5,868 nucleotides of DNA from an uncultured Pseudomonadales bacterium. GTDB taxonomy: Bacteria; Pseudomonadota; Gammaproteobacteria; Pseudomonadales; Pseudohongiellaceae. Location: positions 1 through 5,868 of the forward strand of contig CALKDE010000054.1 in the NCBI GenBank assembly GCA_938082955.1, read 5' to 3'. The translations under genes were made by a program, and so were the position numbers. How positions within the stretch are numbered: the stretch's first letter is position 1; the number at the start of each line of letters is the position of its first letter. The notes under the pieces are model-generated. The model saw nothing but the letters and a program-made list of their open reading frames with translations, did no database searches and was not told where the DNA came from. Shown in pieces: positions 1 through 5,484 of this stretch.

Positions 1-290
1 AATGCTAGTATCGAAGCTGTGATTCGCTCGGCTATTGATCCACTTTCAGACAAAGTAGAGATTGCCTTATCGATACCTTTATTGAACCGAAATGTAACGA
101 CCTCACTAAATAGATCTTCCTTATTTTCAACCATTAGATAAAGGGCCGGCCGAGATATTCCCGCTGCCTGTGCTATATCGTTCATGGCCGTTCGCCGAAA
201 GCCATATCGTGCAAAAACATCGCCAGCCACCGCAAATACCGCTTCGCGTTTTTCATCTTTTTGTGACTTGTTACTTTTTGCTTGTTTCAT
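1..290 (-). CDS. TetR/AcrR-family transcriptional regulator, N-terminal part (cut by window edge)
   Basis: The first 96 residues are visible; the ligand-binding C-terminal domain lies beyond the window. The N-terminus is a lysine-rich tail (residues 1-15) followed by a TetR-type DNA-binding domain: a first helix (about 14-29, containing DVFARYGF), then a helix-turn-helix around residues 34-54 (TAMNDIAQAAGISRPALYLM) and the family's conserved NKEDLF motif at 56-61. The usual aromatic residue before NK is replaced by V-E, a minor deviation. TetR proteins are cytoplasmic dimers that usually repress their own and a divergent promoter until a small ligand binds. ATG at 288-290 is chosen because an in-frame stop lies a few codons upstream and the tail length is normal; its Shine-Dalgarno site is weak. 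It is divergent from the molybdenum hydroxylase operon, which makes that operon the likely target (inference). The family call is firm; ligand and target are unknown. Confidence 0.93.
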   Translation of the reverse strand, partial: MKQAKSNKSQKDEKREAVFAVAGDVFARYGFRRTAMNDIAQAAGISRPALYLMVENKEDLFSEVVTFRFNKGIDKAISTLSESGSIAERITASILA

Positions 291-313
291 CTGTAGAAGT
301 TTAGCTTAATTTG

Positions 314-341
314 ATTACAGTTTCATCGGACAGCTTGACAT
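314..341 (-). promoter_or_regulatory. Candidate promoter of the TetR-family gene
   Basis: On the minus strand a -35 like ATGTCA (plus positions 336-341) and a -10 like TGTAAT (plus positions 314-319) are separated by 16 bp. The -10 sits about 24 bp before the start codon, giving a short leader. The match is moderate (4/6 and 5/6). The -35 overlaps the first CATTTTGT repeat, which would allow autoregulation. Confidence 0.4.
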
Positions 342-365
342 TTTGTACTCATTTTGTCATTTTGT
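339..365. repeat. Three direct CATTTTGT repeats between divergent promoters; candidate operator
   Basis: The octamer CATTTTGT occurs exactly three times: 339-346, 350-357 and 358-365. The second and third copies abut; the first is offset by 11 bp, about one helical turn. GACA (337-340) and TGTC (355-358) also frame the first two copies as a partial inverted repeat. The cluster covers the -35 of both candidate promoters, as expected for an operator of the adjacent TetR protein. TetR sites are usually palindromes, so direct repeats are atypical and another factor, or AT-rich chance, is possible. Confidence 0.5.
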
Positions 366-382
366 ATAAAAGCTGGTATATT
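354..382 (+). promoter_or_regulatory. Candidate sigma70-type promoter of the molybdenum hydroxylase operon
   Basis: A -35 TTGTCA (354-359, 5/6 match) and a -10 TATATT (377-382, 5/6 match) are separated by 17 bp, with a TG at 374-375 giving an extended -10. Transcription would start near 389, leaving a leader of roughly 130 nt before the ATG at 523. The -35 lies inside the CATTTTGT repeats, so a repressor bound there would block polymerase. This is the best promoter-like match seen in the spacer, but it is not experimentally supported. Confidence 0.55.
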
Positions 383-469
383 TCACGCATCCAGCGCAGT
401 GAATTTTCCGAAATAGTGTAGACATAAGGCAAGGCCATTTTCGATAGACTGGCTTGTCGAGTAACAACG

Positions 470-495
470 AGAGCACTTAAGTGCTCTGATTTTTT
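470..495 (+). terminator. Terminator-like hairpin in the operon leader (possible attenuator)
   Basis: AGAGCACTTAAGTGCTCT (470-487) is a perfect 18-bp palindrome. As RNA it gives a 7-bp stem (AGAGCAC/GTGCTCT) closed by a TTAA loop, followed two bases later by six T residues (490-495): the layout of an intrinsic terminator. No gene upstream on this strand would need it, and it lies between the candidate promoter and the start codon at 523, so transcriptional attenuation is a reasonable reading. A competing small hairpin CTGAT/ATCAG (486-490 with 496-500) shares bases with its right arm. As DNA the same palindrome could be a dimeric operator. Confidence 0.55.
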
Positions 496-522
496 ATCAG
501 TAATTGATTTTTGGGAGCGAGA

Positions 523-1035
523 ATGGCGGTATTAATTGTAAATGGTACTCGAGAGGAATTTGACGTTGACCCTTCAACGCCTCTGTTATGGGTGCTAAGA
601 GAGAAATTGGCCCTTACCGGCACTAAGTTCGGCTGCGGTATTGCCCAGTGTGGAGCCTGCACAGTACATGTTGATGGCAATCCCATTCGATCATGCAACA
701 CGCCTTTTTCAGCAGTCCAAGGAAAAGAAATAACCACGATAGAGGGGCTCGCACCAAGCAGCGAAGAGCTGCACCCTCTGCAGAGCGCATGGATTGAACA
801 CCAGGTTCCCCAATGCGGCTACTGCCAGTCTGGGCAATTGATGTCTGCGGCGGCGCTATTAGCCAGCAACCCAAATCCAGATGACGCGGCAATCGATAGC
901 GCAATGCGTGGCAACATATGTCGCTGCGGCATGTATGGCCGCATTCGACAGGCCATCAAAACCTCTGCGACTTATTATGAGGTGGCCAGCACGTCTGAAC
1001 TAACTGCTACAGCGCAGGAGGTGAGCGGTGAATAA
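523..1035 (+). CDS. Two-[2Fe-2S] ferredoxin-like small subunit of a xanthine dehydrogenase-family molybdenum hydroxylase (IorA-like)
   Basis: A 170-residue electron-transfer subunit that passes electrons from the molybdenum site of its partner (the next gene) through two [2Fe-2S] clusters. The N-terminal plant-ferredoxin-type domain (about 1-75) carries Cys38, Cys43, Cys46 and Cys58. The C-terminal helical domain carries Cys98 and Cys101 (QCGYCQSG) and Cys133 and Cys135 (NICRCG), so all eight cluster ligands are present. Length is slightly above the roughly 150-160 residues typical of the family because of a short variable tail after residue 155. The ATG at 523 is preferred over a TTG at 511 because GGGAG (513-517) is well spaced from it and the family begins with a short strand like AVLIVNG. 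There is no signal peptide; such subunits are exported bound to a Tat-bearing partner (family knowledge). It ends 8 bp inside the next gene, indicating coupled translation. The subunit type is certain; the substrate is not. Confidence 0.96.
   Translation: MAVLIVNGTREEFDVDPSTPLLWVLREKLALTGTKFGCGIAQCGACTVHVDGNPIRSCNTPFSAVQGKEITTIEGLAPSSEELHPLQSAWIEHQVPQCGYCQSGQLMSAAALLASNPNPDDAAIDSAMRGNICRCGMYGRIRQAIKTSATYYEVASTSELTATAQEVSGE
1016..1024 (+). promoter_or_regulatory. Full-length Shine-Dalgarno site for the large subunit
   Basis: AGGAGGTGA is a perfect 9-nt complement to the 3' end of bacterial 16S rRNA. It lies inside the end of the small-subunit gene, with GGAGG six bases before the GTG at 1028. 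It settles the unusual GTG start and explains how the overlapping second gene can be translated in step with the first. Confidence 0.85.
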
Positions 1036-3292
1036 ATTCACTAGAAGAGCGTTTCTTAGCACAGGCATTATCGCAGGAACCGGGCTGGTTATAGGCGTTT
1101 CAATACGCCCTGGCAATCGAGCCCAGGGTCTCCAAGAATTAATGGCAGGTGAGGATGAAACCCTCGTTCACGCCTACATCAAAATTGGTGCTGACAATGT
1201 GGTTACCGCTATCATTCCCCACTCTGAAATGGGACAGGGAATCCAGACATCATTAGCGCAAATGGTCGCCGATGAACTTGATGCCGACTGGGACCTTGTT
1301 CGTGCTGAAGAGGCACCAGCGCTTGATGAATATGCCAATTATGCTGTGGGCAAAGGATTCTTGATACCGGGCGCGAAATTCCCGGACATTATTGTTCCGT
1401 CAGTCGATGGCGCATTGATGCAAATCGCCGATGTGCTGAATGTACAAGTTACTGGCGGAAGTGGCAGCATACGCTTTACTGGAGAACTGGGGTCGCGAAT
1501 AGCTGGAGCCGCAACTAGACAGCTGCTAGTACAAGCCGCAGCACAAGAATGGCAGGTGCCGGAAAGTGAAATCGAAACCGAGAAAAGCCACCTCATTCAC
1601 AGAGCAAGTTCCCGCAAGGAGCCTTATGCAGCGTTCGCCGTAGCAGCTTCAGCACTGACACCTTCTTATACACCGCAGTTAAAGCGACAGGACCAATTCA
1701 AGATTATGGGCCAGCAAGTGCAGCGCTTTGATATTCCTGCCAAAGTCGATGGCACCGCGAAATTTGCATTGGATGTCCGTCTGCCGGGAATGCTATATGC
1801 CACTGTAACGCGCTCACCAGTTTTTGGAGGCAGCCTTATTGCTACGAAGGACGAGGCCGCCCGCGCCATAAGTGGCGTAATTGATGTTTACGAACTTCCA
1901 CCTATGGAATCGAACGACATGATTGGAGCCTTTGCCGCTGGCGAATCAGTTGCCGTGCTTGCCGAAGGCTACTGGCCCGCAATTCAAGGCCTTAAAGCAC
2001 TTGATATAGAGTGGGATACTCGCGGCAATGAGACGGTAACCAGCGATAAGATTTTTGCTCAGTTTGATGCAGACATTAGTGCCGCCCAAAACAGAGAAAC
2101 TGATTCCTTATTCGGTGATGCTGATGATGTATTCAGTACTGCTGCAAACATTATTTCAGCGGACTATCGTGTCCCCTTCCTGGCCCACACGTGCATGGAG
2201 CCCTTGAACGCAACGGCAGAAGTTAAAGACGGGCGCTGTGAGATATGGATTGGTTGTCAGAACCCTCTGGGGTTCCGACAAGCCGTAGCCAATGCCCTGG
2301 GAATCGATGCAGAAAATGTCACGCTACATAATCAATTTATGGGTGGCGGCTTCGGACGCAAAGCCCGTCCTGACTATGCTATTCAGGCAGCGCTGATAGC
2401 ACAGAGAGCTGGACGACCAGTACAGCTGATTTGGTCTCGTGAGGAAGATGTTCGCCAAGACTTCTATCGCCCCGCTGTTCAAAGCCGCTTCCGGGCCGCA
2501 TTGGACAATGATGGCAACCCCATTGCATGGGAGAACACTTACGTAGACAAACACGAGCCGATTGAAGCGCCGCTAATTCCTTATGCAATTGCTGCGCAAA
2601 ATATTGGCCATGTCGCCAGCCCTACTCACGTTCCTTTCGGCGCTTGGCGTAGTGTAGATCACTCGCAGCATGGCTTTTTCACCGAGTCGTTCATCGATGA
2701 AATTGCAGTAGCTGCAGGCAAAGATCCTTATGAGTATCGTGCCGGCTTGCTTGGCAACCACCCTCGTCATTTAGCAGTACTTGAAAAAGTAGCCGAGCAG
2801 GCACAGTGGAGTCGTCCGCTTGCACAAGGCCGAGGACGCGGTATCTCTGTCCAAGAATCCTTTGGAACTGTTGTCGCGCAGGTTGTTGAAGTCACGATTG
2901 TTGACGGAGAGTTGAGCGTGGATCGGGTTGTCGCTGTCATCGATGCCGGTTTCGCTATTTCTCCAGATGGGATCACTGCACAAGTCGAGTCAGCAATTAT
3001 CTATGGCCTGACTGCCGCATTACATGGTGAGATAACAATCGAGAACGGCGCAGTAGCACAAAGCAATTTCCATGATTATGAAGCGGTGCGCATGGATACG
3101 GCACCGAAAATCGAGACGCACATAATCAACAGTGGGCACGCTATAGGCGGCGCAGGTGAGCCTGGAACACCTGGAATCGCACCTGCACTAGCAAATGCAG
3201 TCTTTGATGCGACTGGCATTCGAGTTCGAAATCTGCCACTAAATCAGTTCAATCTGCGTTTTGGAGTTGAAGACGCCGGAGTGGTTGGCTAG
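1028..3292 (+). CDS. Tat-exported molybdopterin-binding large subunit of a xanthine dehydrogenase-family hydroxylase (IorB-like)
   Basis: A 754-residue catalytic subunit that holds the molybdenum cofactor and hydroxylates an N-heterocycle or aldehyde with water as oxygen donor; the substrate cannot be deduced. The N-terminus carries a twin-arginine signal (TRRAFLSTG, Arg6-Arg7, then a hydrophobic stretch to about residue 26), so the folded complex should be periplasmic. The motif EMGQGIQT follows near residue 70, an a/b hammerhead domain starts near 231, and cofactor-binding domains cover about 370 to the end: GGGFGRK at 439-445, GAWRS at 538-542, and GGAGEPG with the catalytic base Glu711. 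Length matches two-subunit isoquinoline 1-oxidoreductase-type enzymes (about 750-780) and lacks the fused cytochrome c domains of nicotinate dehydrogenase NicB. No FAD or cytochrome gene is adjacent. The GTG start is backed by a perfect Shine-Dalgarno site, the 8-bp overlap with the small subunit, and the position of the Tat motif. A specific iorB assignment is not justified. Confidence 0.95.
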   Translation: MNKFTRRAFLSTGIIAGTGLVIGVSIRPGNRAQGLQELMAGEDETLVHAYIKIGADNVVTAIIPHSEMGQGIQTSLAQMVADELDADWDLVRAEEAPALDEYANYAVGKGFLIPGAKFPDIIVPSVDGALMQIADVLNVQVTGGSGSIRFTGELGSRIAGAATRQLLVQAAAQEWQVPESEIETEKSHLIHRASSRKEPYAAFAVAASALTPSYTPQLKRQDQFKIMGQQVQRFDIPAKVDGTAKFALDVRLPGMLYATVTRSPVFGGSLIATKDEAARAISGVIDVYELPPMESNDMIGAFAAGESVAVLAEGYWPAIQGLKALDIEWDTRGNETVTSDKIFAQFDADISAAQNRETDSLFGDADDVFSTAANIISADYRVPFLAHTCMEPLNATAEVKDGRCEIWIGCQNPLGFRQAVANALGIDAENVTLHNQFMGGGFGRKARPDYAIQAALIAQRAGRPVQLIWSREEDVRQDFYRPAVQSRFRAALDNDGNPIAWENTYVDKHEPIEAPLIPYAIAAQNIGHVASPTHVPFGAWRSVDHSQHGFFTESFIDEIAVAAGKDPYEYRAGLLGNHPRHLAVLEKVAEQAQWSRPLAQGRGRGISVQESFGTVVAQVVEVTIVDGELSVDRVVAVIDAGFAISPDGITAQVESAIIYGLTAALHGEITIENGAVAQSNFHDYEAVRMDTAPKIETHIINSGHAIGGAGEPGTPGIAPALANAVFDATGIRVRNLPLNQFNLRFGVEDAGVVG

Positions 3293-3307
3293 TCGAGTAT
3301 GTGAACT

Positions 3308-3347
3308 AAATAAGGCTGTGTGCTTTGCCGCTCACAGCCTTATTTTT
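3308..3347 (+). terminator. Intrinsic terminator of the molybdenum hydroxylase operon
   Basis: A perfect 13-bp stem (3308-3320 with 3333-3345; core AAGGCTGTG/CACAGCCTT) with a 12-nt loop ends in a run of five T residues (3343-3347). It begins 15 bp after the large-subunit stop codon. The A-rich left arm also gives a T-run on the opposite strand, so it could work in both directions. The hairpin shows that the cupin downstream is a separate transcription unit. Confidence 0.9.
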
Positions 3348-3357
3348 ACACACAGGC

Positions 3358-3379
3358 GGTACGTTCTTGGTACATTCTA
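3358..3379. repeat. Tandem pair of 11-bp repeats (GGTACrTTCTw)
   Basis: GGTACGTTCTT (3358-3368) is followed directly by GGTACATTCTA (3369-3379), 9 of 11 bases identical. An 11-bp period places both copies on the same face of the helix, compatible with a pair of protein-binding sites. Chance duplication by replication slippage is an equally simple explanation. Confidence 0.55.
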
Positions 3380-3385
3380 CAACGC

Positions 3386-3419
3386 GTTTTAACCCCCAGT
3401 TTTAACCCCCAGTTTTAAC
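3386..3419. repeat. 13-bp tandem repeat, 2.6 copies (GTTTTAACCCCCA)
   Basis: GTTTTAACCCCCA occurs exactly at 3386-3398 and 3399-3411, with a partial third copy GTTTTAAC at 3412-3419. It starts seven bases after the 11-bp repeat pair. It may be a slippage product or a set of binding sites. Seen directly in sequence; function unknown. Confidence 0.75.
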
Positions 3420-3593
3420 TCATCCAACCAATCAGTGAATCGATCAATCCCCCTTGTGTGCCTACTAATCGCATGCTGCGACTGTGAAGACTCTCCAGTG
3501 GCGATAAGATCGCGAGTAAGATAGTCTGTGATTTCTGATTCTAATTTTGACCCAGTTATCAATACTAAAAACAGCACATGAGGAAGTTAAAAC

Positions 3594-4160
3594 ATGACTA
3601 ATAAAGCACTCAAGATTATGCTCAGCGCGACATTATTTTGCGCACTATCTACAAACCTTTTCGCACAAAGACCTACGACGGCAACTCATGTATCGCGCGC
3701 AGACATCATGACTGTCTTCGAACACATGGGAGAGACTATCGATCAGCAAATCAAGGTGGTTGATATCGGTGATGAGGTAAATGTCGGTGTTGGAATTTTG
3801 CAGCGCAAAGGCAATCGCACCGAAGGGGAATCTGTAACTGCGATTGTGCACCATCAAGTTACTGAGGTGTATTACGTGTTGTCGGGATCGGGCACTCTCG
3901 TTACCGGGGGCGACATCAGCGGCGACATAGAATTTCCTGCCAGCAATATATCAGTCATGGAATTGATCGGCCCTAGCGGCAGTCGCACTGTCATCAATGG
4001 CCAGACCAAAACCATATCGGCAGGTGACATTGTTGTTATACCTGCTAGCGTGCCCCATGGGTTCAGGAATATACAAGATCAGATTACTTATTTGAGTATT
4101 CGTGTAGACCCCGGCCAAGTGTTGCCTACGGGCTATTTGCATCCTTCGATAGAAGACTAG
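3594..4160 (+). CDS. Secreted cupin-fold protein
   Basis: A 188-residue protein with a Sec signal peptide (Lys at 4 and 7, hydrophobic core about 8-23, likely cleavage after LFA at residue 24) followed by one cupin beta-barrel. Cupin motif 1 is at about 86-98, with His86, His87, Glu91 and Gly98 (HHQVTEVYYVLSG). The usual HxH pair appears as V-H-H, so the metal site is altered. Motif 2 at 144-159 (GDIVVIPASVPHGFRN) is canonical, with His155 and Asn159. Three metal-ligand candidates therefore remain (a His of 86/87, Glu91, His155). Small single-domain cupins can be metal-dependent isomerases, dioxygenases or ligand binders; nothing here selects one. ATG at 3594 follows AGGAAG (3581-3586) by seven bases. 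Predicted periplasmic location matches the flanking hydroxylase and hydrolase. The LFC near residue 16 is not a proper lipobox, so a lipoprotein is unlikely. Confidence 0.9.
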   Translation: MTNKALKIMLSATLFCALSTNLFAQRPTTATHVSRADIMTVFEHMGETIDQQIKVVDIGDEVNVGVGILQRKGNRTEGESVTAIVHHQVTEVYYVLSGSGTLVTGGDISGDIEFPASNISVMELIGPSGSRTVINGQTKTISAGDIVVIPASVPHGFRNIQDQITYLSIRVDPGQVLPTGYLHPSIED

Positions 4161-4187
4161 AACTCAATATCTTCGAGGCAATTTAAT

Positions 4188-4229
4188 CAGAGTAAACATA
4201 CCGATTTGAAGCACAGTATGTTTACTCTG
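4188..4229. terminator. Hairpin between convergent genes, likely shared transcription end
   Basis: CAGAGTAAACATAC (4188-4201) and GTATGTTTACTCTG (4216-4229) form a perfect 14-bp stem around a 14-nt loop. It sits 27 bp after the cupin stop and 11 bp beyond the hydrolase stop on the other strand. Neither side has a strong T-run: CCCCCTTCTT follows on plus and ATTAAATT on minus. It may therefore be an inefficient bidirectional terminator or an mRNA 3'-end stabiliser. Confidence 0.65.
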
Positions 4230-4240
4230 CCCCCTTCTTA

Positions 4241-5251
4241 TCAATTCCCAGAATCAAAAAATCGAATCAACTGGGCGCTCACTACATCGGGTACTTCCTC
4301 GTGGGGATTGTGCCCCACCCCTGGAATGAGAAAGACTTCCCCGTTAGGGAAAGCATCTGCAGCTTGCCGCGCCTCTTCGGCAAAAGTCGGATAGTCATCT
4401 ACACCACCAAGTACCAAAGTCTTCGTCTGAATATGTTGCCGGTCGTTCACTACCGTGTCCATAGCACGCATGTGATTAGTCAGTTGGCTCACATAAGCTA
4501 GACGGGGCCAGTCTCCACTTAGCCGCTGACCATAGCGAATGCGCATATGATCAATGAACTCCGGCTGCCAGGTACTGTAATTATCGTCTGCCCAACGCAG
4601 TAGGCCAGCATAAACCTCATCCATGTCTGGGTTCCCATCGACCTCCCCAGTCAACGGCCTAAATCCTCTGCCGGCACGGCGGTCTGTCAGTCCTACTTGG
4701 TTCACGGTAACGAGATGGGTTATCCGCTGCGGATAAAGCAAAGCAAAGCGCGTAACCATCTGCCCGCCGATAGAGTGACCTACTATTGCTGCTTGATCGA
4801 TCTCTAGATGATCCATCAATCGCGCTGTATTGGAAGCCCACAAGCTGATGCTATAGGGAATTATTGGCTTTGAAGACTTGCCCCAACCAAGCCGGTCTTT
4901 CACCACTACTCGATAGCCCTCTTCAGACAACGCCTTAATTTGCTCACTCCAATACCAGCCGTAATACAGGCCTCCGTGATGGAGGATTACAGAGCGTCCA
5001 TTTGCCGGGCCCGTCGGAGCGACATCCATATAGGCGATACGCACCTCTTCGCCGTAGACGCTGAAGTTCATGTATTCGACCGGGTACGGGTATTCAAAAT
5101 CCTCTAAACTGATGGATATCGGCCCCCAATTACTAGGCGCCGAGGAAGGAGGACTAGGCTGAGCGGATGCCAATCCCGCAAACGAGATGGTAAAAAGAGA
5201 TAACAAGGTTACCCAGGCAAGCGCTACAAACGAGCAATTAGGATTTTTCAT
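4241..5251 (-). CDS. Secreted alpha/beta-hydrolase
   Basis: A 336-residue serine hydrolase with a Sec signal peptide (hydrophobic core about 8-27, cleavage expected after ASA at residue 30), followed by a Pro/Ser-rich linker and an alpha/beta-hydrolase fold. Visible landmarks: the oxyanion-region motif HHGG (91-94), the DRLGWGKS strand (119-126), nucleophile elbow GHSIGG with Ser160, a probable acid at Asp285 (LGGVDD), and the catalytic His314 (GVGHNPHEE). The triad is complete, so the enzyme should be active. Residues about 185-265 form the variable cap that sets the substrate. Esterase, lactonase or epoxide-hydrolase-like activity are all possible; a Ser nucleophile argues against haloalkane dehalogenases and epoxide hydrolases, which normally use Asp. 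The reading frame is open upstream to 5329, but ATG at 5249-5251 is chosen because AGGAG stands five bases before it and a normal signal peptide follows. It converges on the cupin and diverges from the MFS gene. Confidence 0.94.
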   Translation of the reverse strand: MKNPNCSFVALAWVTLLSLFTISFAGLASAQPSPPSSAPSNWGPISISLEDFEYPYPVEYMNFSVYGEEVRIAYMDVAPTGPANGRSVILHHGGLYYGWYWSEQIKALSEEGYRVVVKDRLGWGKSSKPIIPYSISLWASNTARLMDHLEIDQAAIVGHSIGGQMVTRFALLYPQRITHLVTVNQVGLTDRRAGRGFRPLTGEVDGNPDMDEVYAGLLRWADDNYSTWQPEFIDHMRIRYGQRLSGDWPRLAYVSQLTNHMRAMDTVVNDRQHIQTKTLVLGGVDDYPTFAEEARQAADAFPNGEVFLIPGVGHNPHEEVPDVVSAQLIRFFDSGN

Positions 5252-5484
5252 GATTTCTCCTGGTTCGGACAAGCTATTTAGAGGCCGCTGCGAAGACCAC
5301 CAAAGAGCTAAAAAACAACAATAGCACATTCAGTAAACGAGTTAGAAAACAGACCTGAGTAGAAACACAGCTACTGTGATTGATTTTATTTTCAGTGCAG
5401 AGTAAGACGGCCTCTTTATAGGGTAGACTCACGCAGCGGGTATCAAGCTCTCGTATCAAAATGTGCTGGAGCGGGAGCCCCTGA
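5252..5484. promoter_or_regulatory. Divergent promoter region between hydrolase and MFS genes
   Basis: This 233-bp spacer must carry the promoters of both genes if each is transcribed alone. Two short signals are visible: an inverted repeat CACAG-CTA-CTGTG at 5366-5378, and a direct repeat GTATCAA at 5440-5446 and 5453-5459 (13-bp period) just before the MFS ribosome site. Promoter matches are weak: on plus, TTGATT (5380-5385) with TAAGAC (5403-5408) at 17-bp spacing; on minus, an extended -10-like TGCTATTGT near 5320-5330. No strong operator like that in the TetR spacer was found. Confidence 0.4.

Larger units (their letters stand above)
3348..3593. other. Spacer between the hydroxylase operon and the cupin gene
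   Basis: With the terminator before it, this makes a stretch of about 300 bp without a convincing gene. It holds two short tandem repeats (3358-3379 and 3386-3419, listed separately) and a small inverted repeat GCGAT-AAG-ATCGC at 3501-3513 that could be an operator. The cupin promoter should lie here. Only weak matches are visible, such as a -10-like TCTAAT at 3540-3545 with no good -35. A 62-codon minus-strand reading frame with a GTG start (3389-3577) lacks a ribosome binding site and runs through the repeats; it is not called. Confidence 0.5.

Noticed and set aside
335..370. TTGACA (335-340) paired with TATAAA (365-370) as the operon promoter
   Set aside because: The spacing of 24 bp is too long; TTGTCA/TATATT at 17 bp with an extended -10 is the better choice.
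511..522. TTG at 511 as start of the small subunit
   Set aside because: It overlaps the GGGAG ribosome site, which is correctly spaced for ATG at 523, and it adds residues not expected in the family.
1339..2983. Several minus-strand reading frames inside the large-subunit gene
   Set aside because: They are antisense shadows of a fully conserved enzyme, with no domains or ribosome sites.
3389..3577. 62-codon minus-strand reading frame in the hydroxylase-cupin spacer
   Set aside because: GTG start, no ribosome site, end made of the 13-bp tandem repeat, and no recognisable domain. It could be a gene remnant, but there is no support.
3639..3650. Lipoprotein signal in the cupin (Cys16)
   Set aside because: Phe precedes the Cys, which does not fit a lipobox; an ordinary Sec cleavage near residue 24 is better.
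5252..5329. 26-residue upstream extension of the alpha/beta hydrolase frame
   Set aside because: The extension is low-quality sequence before a good Shine-Dalgarno site and a normal signal peptide that begin with ATG at 5249-5251.
5274..5459. 61-codon minus-strand reading frame with a hydrophobic tail upstream of the hydrolase
   Set aside because: TTG start, no ribosome site, and it lies in the promoter region of two divergent genes.
5461..5484. Seven-codon frame (MCWSGSP) ending directly before the MFS start, as a leader peptide
   Set aside because: No ribosome site before its ATG and no run of regulatory codons; its stop adjoining the GTG is probably chance.
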